A stretch of 64,000 bases of DNA from an uncultured Corynebacterium sp. (GTDB taxonomy: Bacteria > Actinomycetota > Actinomycetes > Mycobacteriales > Mycobacteriaceae): positions 22,769 through 86,768 of the forward strand of contig CALUBS010000006.1 in the NCBI GenBank assembly GCA_943914355.1, written 5' to 3'. How positions within the stretch are numbered: the stretch's first letter is position 1; the number at the start of each line of letters is the position of its first letter. A program made the translations under genes and the position numbers. Under the pieces are notes generated by a model. It was not told where the DNA came from. It worked only from the letters and a program-made list of their open reading frames with translations, and made no database searches. Positions 59,285-64,000 of the stretch are shown here, in pieces.

Positions 59285-61102
59285 CTACCCCTTGTTCGCG
59301 ACCTTTGCCTCTTCGCCGTTCTTTTTCTTCTCCGGCTTGAAGTCCACGCCGGTTTCCTTGCGCTGTGCGGCAGGGATGGGTGCGGGGGCATCGGTAAGCG
59401 GATCCACGCCGCCACCGGACTTCGGGAAGGCAATGACGTCGCGGATGGAGTCAAAGCCGCCCAGAAGGGAAACGATGCGGTCCCAGCCAAAGGCGATGCC
59501 GCCGTGTGGCGGTGCGCCGTAGGAGAAGGCATCGAGCAAGAAGCCGAACTTCTCTTGTGCTTCCTCATCGCCAATGCCCATGACCTCAAAGACGCGCTTT
59601 TGCACATCTTCTTGGTGGATACGGATGGAACCGCCGCCGATTTCGTTGCCGTTGCAGACGATGTCGTAGGCGTACGCCGTGGCCTCGCCTGGGTTCTCAT
59701 CGAAGGAATCGATCCACTCCGGCTTCGGCGAGGTGAAGGCGTGGTGAACCGCGGTCCACTTGGAGTGGCCCAAGGCCACGTCGCCGGAAGCGGTGGCATC
59801 GGCAGAAGGCTCGAAAAGCGGGGCGTCAACGACCCAGGTAAAGGCCCAGTCGCCCTCCTTGATGAGGTCGAGCTTCTTGGCAATTTCGCCGCGGGCTGCA
59901 CCCAACAGCGCGCGGGAAGACTTGGTGTCGCCGGCGGCGAAGAAGATGGCGTCACCGGGCTTTGCGCCAACGTGCTCGGCGATGCCCTCGCGCTCCGCGT
60001 CGGTAATGTTTTTGGCCACTGGCCCGCCCAGGGTGCCGTCTTCTGCGACGGTGATGTAGGCAAGGCCCTTGGCGCCGCGCTGCTTGGCCCAGTCCTGCCA
60101 TGCATCGAACTGGCGGCGCGGCTGCGAAGCACCGCCGTCCATGACTACAGCACCGACGTATTCGTTCTGGAAGACGCGGAAGGTGGTGTCCTTGAAGAAT
60201 TCCGTGCACTCGACGATCTTGATGTCAAAGCGCAGGTCCGGCTTATCGGAGCCGTAGTACTTCATGGCATCGGCATAGGTCATGCGCGGGATTGGGGTCT
60301 GAATATCGTAGCCGATGAGCTTCCACAGCTCTTTAACGATCTCTTCACCAAGCGCGATGACATCGTCTTGATCTACGAAGGACATCTCCACGTCCAGCTG
60401 GGTAAATTCCGGCTGGCGGTCTGCGCGGAAGTCCTCATCGCGGTAGCACCGTGCAATCTGGTAGTAGCGCTCCATGCCGGCCACCATCAGCAGCTGCTTG
60501 AATAGCTGCGGCGACTGCGGTAGAGCGTACCACGAACCCGGCTTCAGGCGGGCAGGGACCAAAAAGTCGCGCGCACCCTCTGGAGTGGAGCGGGTCAAGG
60601 TAGGGGTTTCGATTTCAGCGAAGTCGTGCTTATCCAGCACGTTACGAGCCGCACGGTTGGCAGCAGAGCGCAGGCGCAATGCCTTTGCCTGGCGCTCGCG
60701 GCGCAGATCCAAGTAGCGGTACTTCAGACGGGTTTCCTCGCCTACCTCGCCAGAGGCGGAGGGATCATCTACCTGGAAGGGCAGCGCTGCGGATTTATTG
60801 AGCACCTCCAGGTCGGTCACGTTGACCTCGATCTCTCCGGAAGGCAGGTTCGGGTTTTCGGAGCCTTCTGGGCGCGGCTCGACCACGCCGGTTACCTTGA
60901 CGCAGTATTCCGAACGCAGGTCGTGGGCGCGCTCTGCGACATCGGATTCGCGGAAGACTACCTGGGCAATACCGGAACGATCGCGCAGGTCAATGAAGAT
61001 GACGCCGCCGTGGTCACGGCGACGAGACACCCAACCGGTTAGGGTTACGGTCTCTTCTGCCAGTTCTTTGCGGAGCTCACCGGCCAAATGGGTACGCAGC
61101 AC
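59285..61102 (-). CDS. aspS: Aspartyl-tRNA synthetase, probably non-discriminating
   Basis: 605 residues, the bacterial type with GAD insertion. The anticodon-binding OB domain includes [19 protein letters not shown] (23-41); class II motif 2 is [20 protein letters not shown] near 217 and motif 3 [15 protein letters not shown] near 540. His31 and Gly81 are the residues linked with AspRS that also charges tRNA-Asn, to be amidated by GatCAB. The C-terminus ends in a Lys/Glu-rich tail. It is divergent from the metallopeptidase gene. Confidence 0.97.
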   Translation of the reverse strand: MLRTHLAGELRKELAEETVTLTGWVSRRRDHGGVIFIDLRDRSGIAQVVFRESDVAERAHDLRSEYCVKVTGVVEPRPEGSENPNLPSGEIEVNVTDLEVLNKSAALPFQVDDPSASGEVGEETRLKYRYLDLRRERQAKALRLRSAANRAARNVLDKHDFAEIETPTLTRSTPEGARDFLVPARLKPGSWYALPQSPQLFKQLLMVAGMERYYQIARCYRDEDFRADRQPEFTQLDVEMSFVDQDDVIALGEEIVKELWKLIGYDIQTPIPRMTYADAMKYYGSDKPDLRFDIKIVECTEFFKDTTFRVFQNEYVGAVVMDGGASQPRRQFDAWQDWAKQRGAKGLAYITVAEDGTLGGPVAKNITDAEREGIAEHVGAKPGDAIFFAAGDTKSSRALLGAARGEIAKKLDLIKEGDWAFTWVVDAPLFEPSADATASGDVALGHSKWTAVHHAFTSPKPEWIDSFDENPGEATAYAYDIVCNGNEIGGGSIRIHQEDVQKRVFEVMGIGDEEAQEKFGFLLDAFSYGAPPHGGIAFGWDRIVSLLGGFDSIRDVIAFPKSGGGVDPLTDAPAPIPAAQRKETGVDFKPEKKKNGEEAKVANKG

Positions 61103-61342
61103 TATAATTCAATCCCTTCTAAAATGGAGTTACTTGCGGGTCCAGCCACGCGTAAACAGCGCGCGCCCAACCAAGCACAAGACTAGGAACTTGGCCAATT
61201 CTACATCCCACCGCTACTTCCGCTCCTATTAAGCCCAATTAATCCACAGCACACGGTCACGAGCCCAGTGCCACTGCCCGCCCCGGAAAGGGAGTGCCCG
61301 CTGCGCACTGACGACGCTGAAAAGGTGTGGCACTATTTAGTC

Positions 61343-62224
61343 ATGACATTTAAATCTGGTGCCGATTTTGATGGCCAGCGCGCAACCTCCGGCGGTGGCG
61401 GTGGCCTCGCAATAGGCGGCGGCGTCGGCTCCGTCGTACTGGTAGGGCTCTACCTCTTATTGGGAGGAAATCCCTCCGATATTGGCGCCCTCCTGGGCAA
61501 TGAACAGTCACAATCCAGCACCCAATCTGGCGCCGATGATTCTGCCTTCGATCACTGCCAAACGGCAGAGGACGGCAATAAATACGATGACTGCCAGGTG
61601 ATGTTTACCGCCATGAGCGTGGATAACGTGTGGACCGCCGAGCTGCCAGAGCAAGCCGGCATTGAATACACCAACCCTGGCCGGGTGATTTTTAATGGCT
61701 CCACCAATTCCGGTTGCGGCACCGCATCTTCAGCCACCGGGCCGTTTTATTGCCCCGCCGATCAATCGGCATACTTCGACACCACGTTTTTTGATTCGCT
61801 GAGCAACTACGGTGCACACAATGCCCCGTTCGCGCAAATGTACATTGTCGCCCACGAGTTTGGCCACCACATTCAGCAGCTTGAGGGCACGCTGCAGCTT
61901 TCTGACTATAACGACCCCGGCGCGGATTCCAATGCGGTAAAGATCGAGCTCCAGGCAGATTGCTACGCAGGTATTTGGGCTTCTCACGCGGATAAGGGCG
62001 AGGATGCTCTGCTTGAGCCGATTTCCCAACAGCAAGTTGCGGATGCGGTCACTGCGGCGCAGGCTGTGGGTGACGATAATATCCAGCGCCGTTCCACCGG
62101 GCAGGTCCAGCCCGATGCGTGGACGCACGGGTCTTCTGAGCAACGCCAGCAGGCGTTCCTTGCTGGGTATAATTCTGGCCGGATGGCTGAGTGCGACACC
62201 TTGGGGCGCGGGGTCTACCGCTAA
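61343..62224 (+). CDS. Neutral zinc metallopeptidase, KPN_02809/YpfJ family
   Basis: 293 residues from the ATG at 61343 (MTFKSGADFDGQRATSGGG), the family's usual N-terminus. A single membrane anchor lies near 30-48, after a glycine-rich lead, placing the rest outside. The zinc motif HEFGHHIQ near 172 is followed by a downstream ligand in ELQADCYAGIWA near 200, as in other members. Four cysteines (SGCG..., FYC, DC, EC) may form disulfides. No Shine-Dalgarno is evident. Substrate is unknown; a homologue lies next to aspS in C. glutamicum. Confidence 0.88.
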   Translation: MTFKSGADFDGQRATSGGGGGLAIGGGVGSVVLVGLYLLLGGNPSDIGALLGNEQSQSSTQSGADDSAFDHCQTAEDGNKYDDCQVMFTAMSVDNVWTAELPEQAGIEYTNPGRVIFNGSTNSGCGTASSATGPFYCPADQSAYFDTTFFDSLSNYGAHNAPFAQMYIVAHEFGHHIQQLEGTLQLSDYNDPGADSNAVKIELQADCYAGIWASHADKGEDALLEPISQQQVADAVTAAQAVGDDNIQRRSTGQVQPDAWTHGSSEQRQQAFLAGYNSGRMAECDTLGRGVYR

Positions 62225-62274
62225 TTCCCTTTCTCCGCTTTACCCAATTGGGAACAATCTCCCCTCCTGCGTTG

Positions 62275-62302
62275 TTGACACGTCACGTACAATGATTATA
62301 AG
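62275..62302 (+). promoter_or_regulatory. Sigma-A-type promoter of the monooxygenase pair
   Basis: TTGACA (62275-62280), 16 bases, then TATAAG (62297-62302). Such a complete -35 is rare in this window. A TGACACGTCA near-palindrome overlaps the -35 and could be an operator. Confidence 0.55.
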
Positions 62303-62329
62303 CAGGAATCAAGGGTAGAAAGGGATATC

Positions 62330-63442
62330 ATGCAATTTGGCATCTTTACGGTCGGAGACGTCACCACCGATCCAACGACGGGCGAAACCCCGTCTGAGGC
62401 GGAGCGAATCCGCAATATTACGGAAATCGCGCTCAAGGCAGAAGAAGTGGGTCTCGATGTCTTCGCCACCGGCGAGCACCACAATCCGCCCTTCGTTCCG
62501 TCTTCTCCGACGACCCACCTAGCCTACATCGCAGCGCAGACCGAGCGCTTGCAGCTTTCTACCTCCACGACGCTAATTACCACCAATGACCCGGTAAAGA
62601 TCGCGGAAGATTACGCCTTTTTGCAGCACCTCTCTGGCGGCCGCGTGGACCTGATGATGGGACGCGGCAACACTGGCCCCGTCTACCCGTGGTTTGGCAA
62701 AGATATCCGCCAAGGCATCCCGTTGGCCGTGGAAAATTACCACTTGCTGCGCCGCCTGTGGCGGGAGAATAGCGTCAACTGGGAGGGCAAATTCCGCACC
62801 CCATTGCAGGCGTTTACCTCTACCCCGGCTCCCCTTGATGGCGTCCCGCCGTTTGTATGGCACGGCTCCATTCGCTCGACGCAGATTGCAGAACAAGCCG
62901 CCTATTACGGCGACGGATTCTTCCACAATAATATTTTCTGGAATCAAGAACACACAGCCAAGATGGTCAGCATGTATCGGTGCCGCTTTGCCTCTTATGG
63001 CCACGGCCAGGCTGACCAAGCCATCGTGGGGCTCGGCGGCCAGGTATTTATTGGCGATACTGAAGAGGAAGCAAAGAAGTTCTTCCGCCCGTACTTCGAT
63101 AACGCACCCGTGTACGGGCACGGTCCGAGCCTTGAGGAATTTACCGATTACACCCCGCTGACCGTGGGCACTGCAGAGCAGGTTATTGAGCGCACCCTGA
63201 AATTTACGGACTATGTGGGCGATTACCAACGCCAGCTTTTCCTCGTTGATCACGCGGGGCTGCCGCAAGAAGTGGTGCTCAAGCAGATAGAAATTCTTGG
63301 CACGCAAGTCGTCCCTGAGCTCCGTCGGCGCTTTGAGCAGCGACGACCAGACCATGTACCCTCAGATCCACCGACGCATGCCACGCTCAAGCAACACCCA
63401 GATTCCCCACACTTTCGCGTAAGCCCTGGAAAGGAGGACTAA
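62330..63442 (+). CDS. LLM-class flavin-dependent monooxygenase, CE1758 family
   Basis: 370 residues with GAAAGGGA before the ATG. The luciferase-like TIM barrel shows in MQFGIFTVGDVTTDP, VFATGEHHNPPFVPSSP near 44, RVDLMMGRGNTGPVYPWFG near 104 and the C-terminal VGTAEQVIERTLKF near 284. It uses reduced FMN and oxygen on an unknown substrate. The FMN reductase gene follows after three bases, so the pair should supply its own reduced flavin. The last 40 residues are a polar tail. Confidence 0.9.
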   Translation: MQFGIFTVGDVTTDPTTGETPSEAERIRNITEIALKAEEVGLDVFATGEHHNPPFVPSSPTTHLAYIAAQTERLQLSTSTTLITTNDPVKIAEDYAFLQHLSGGRVDLMMGRGNTGPVYPWFGKDIRQGIPLAVENYHLLRRLWRENSVNWEGKFRTPLQAFTSTPAPLDGVPPFVWHGSIRSTQIAEQAAYYGDGFFHNNIFWNQEHTAKMVSMYRCRFASYGHGQADQAIVGLGGQVFIGDTEEEAKKFFRPYFDNAPVYGHGPSLEEFTDYTPLTVGTAEQVIERTLKFTDYVGDYQRQLFLVDHAGLPQEVVLKQIEILGTQVVPELRRRFEQRRPDHVPSDPPTHATLKQHPDSPHFRVSPGKED

Positions 63443-63445
63443 GCA

Positions 63446-64000
63446 ATGCGATCTTTGGTTGTCCTCACGGCCGGGCTCTCGGAACCATCATCTACCCGGC
63501 AATTGGCTGAGACCATTGCAGAAGCCACCGAGGCGAAGATTTCCGCGCGCGGTGAAGGCGTAAACACCCACATTATTGAGGTGCGCACCCTTGCTTCTGA
63601 ATTGGCCACAGCCATGACCAATTGGGCGGCTCCAACGCCCCAACTGGATGAAGCGAAAGAGCTGCTTTCCACGGCCGATGGCTTTATTGCCGTCACCCCT
63701 GCCTTCCAAGGCAGCTACTCCGGGCTGTTCAAGATGTTTTTTGATGTTCTGGATGCCCACGCCTTGGAGGAGCTGCCCACCATCGTGGCAGCTACGGGCG
63801 GTTCACCGCGCCACGCGCTCATCTTGGACTATGCGCTGCGCCCCCTATTGAATTACCTGCACGCCCACGTCGTTCCCACCGGCATTTTCCAGGCAACCGA
63901 GGATCTGGGCACCGCCGAGGGCGCACGCATTCGCAGCCGCATCGAGCGTGCCGCCACCCAGCTTGCAGATCAGATGATTCGCCCCACGGATCGGGTCGCC
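63446..64000 (+). CDS. LLM-partnered FMN reductase, CE1759 family (3' end missing)
   Basis: 185 codons are visible before the window ends, without a stop. It is an NADPH-dependent FMN reductase of the flavodoxin-like fold: LVVLTAGLSEPSSTRQLAE near 4-22 is the phosphate loop, and VTPAFQGSYSGLFKMFFD near 84 with ATGGSPRHALILDYALRP near 115 are typical of the group. GGAAAGGAGG in the end of the upstream gene supplies the ribosome site. It very probably delivers reduced FMN to the neighbouring monooxygenase. Confidence 0.88.
   Translation, partial: MRSLVVLTAGLSEPSSTRQLAETIAEATEAKISARGEGVNTHIIEVRTLASELATAMTNWAAPTPQLDEAKELLSTADGFIAVTPAFQGSYSGLFKMFFDVLDAHALEELPTIVAATGGSPRHALILDYALRPLLNYLHAHVVPTGIFQATEDLGTAEGARIRSRIERAATQLADQMIRPTDRVA

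Overview
The window reads as chromosomal core of a Corynebacterium. The evidence is gene content and order: tkt-tal-zwf-opcA-pgl, then tpiA-pgk-gapA, whiA-yvcK-rapZ-uvrC, the rib cluster, pyrR-pyrB-pyrC-carA-carB-pyrF, the aro cluster and alaS/aspS, an arrangement I know from corynebacteria and in part from mycobacteria. Fitting details are the actinobacterial integration host factor mIHF, OpcA, a PriA lacking its ATPase motifs, EF-P with a PGKGP loop, an McbR-type operator before metK and several likely leaderless starts. Base composition is moderately high in G+C. I see no rRNA, tRNA, insertion sequence, prophage, integrase, CRISPR array or defence island.

Layout. 1-223 is the start of ctaB (leftward). 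552-7168 is a rightward pentose phosphate cluster. 7279-10895 holds secG, tpiA, pgk and gapA, leftward. 11441-13087 is a rightward L-lactate permease placed between gapA and whiA. From 13215 to 40911 nearly everything runs leftward: whiA/yvcK/rapZ/uvrC; a PH-domain membrane protein; ribH-ribA-ribE-ribD; rpe; rsmB-fmt-def-priA; metK; coaBC; rpoZ-gmk-mihF; and pyrF-carB-carA-pyrC-pyrB-pyrR. 41056-43488 carries three rightward genes (an epimerase-like fusion and two overlapping YbjN genes). 43624-61102 is leftward again: a PPK2 kinase; nusB-efp-pepQ; aroQ-aroB-aroK-aroC; a prepilin peptidase; aroE; mltG-ruvX-alaS; rarA; a phosphotransferase-like gene; aspS. 61343-64000 is rightward: a zinc metallopeptidase, then a flavin monooxygenase with an FMN-reductase partner cut by the window end.

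Together the genes cover central carbon flow and NADPH supply (Zwf/OpcA/Pgl/Tkt/Tal, lower glycolysis), cofactors (riboflavin, CoA, SAM), pyrimidines, the shikimate pathway to chorismate, translation (Def, Fmt, RsmB, EF-P, AlaS, AspS), and envelope or DNA upkeep (MltG, UvrC, RarA, RuvX). The clearest regulatory signals are a candidate PyrR-binding hairpin just before the pyrR Shine-Dalgarno, an exact TAGAC-N6-GTCTA operator over the metK promoter, and strong hairpins after gapA and lctP.

I found no clear new system. The best candidates for follow-up are the LLM monooxygenase/FMN reductase pair at the right edge, the overlapping YbjN pair, the isolated lactate permease, the RG-rich RsmB extension and the altered RapZ P-loop.
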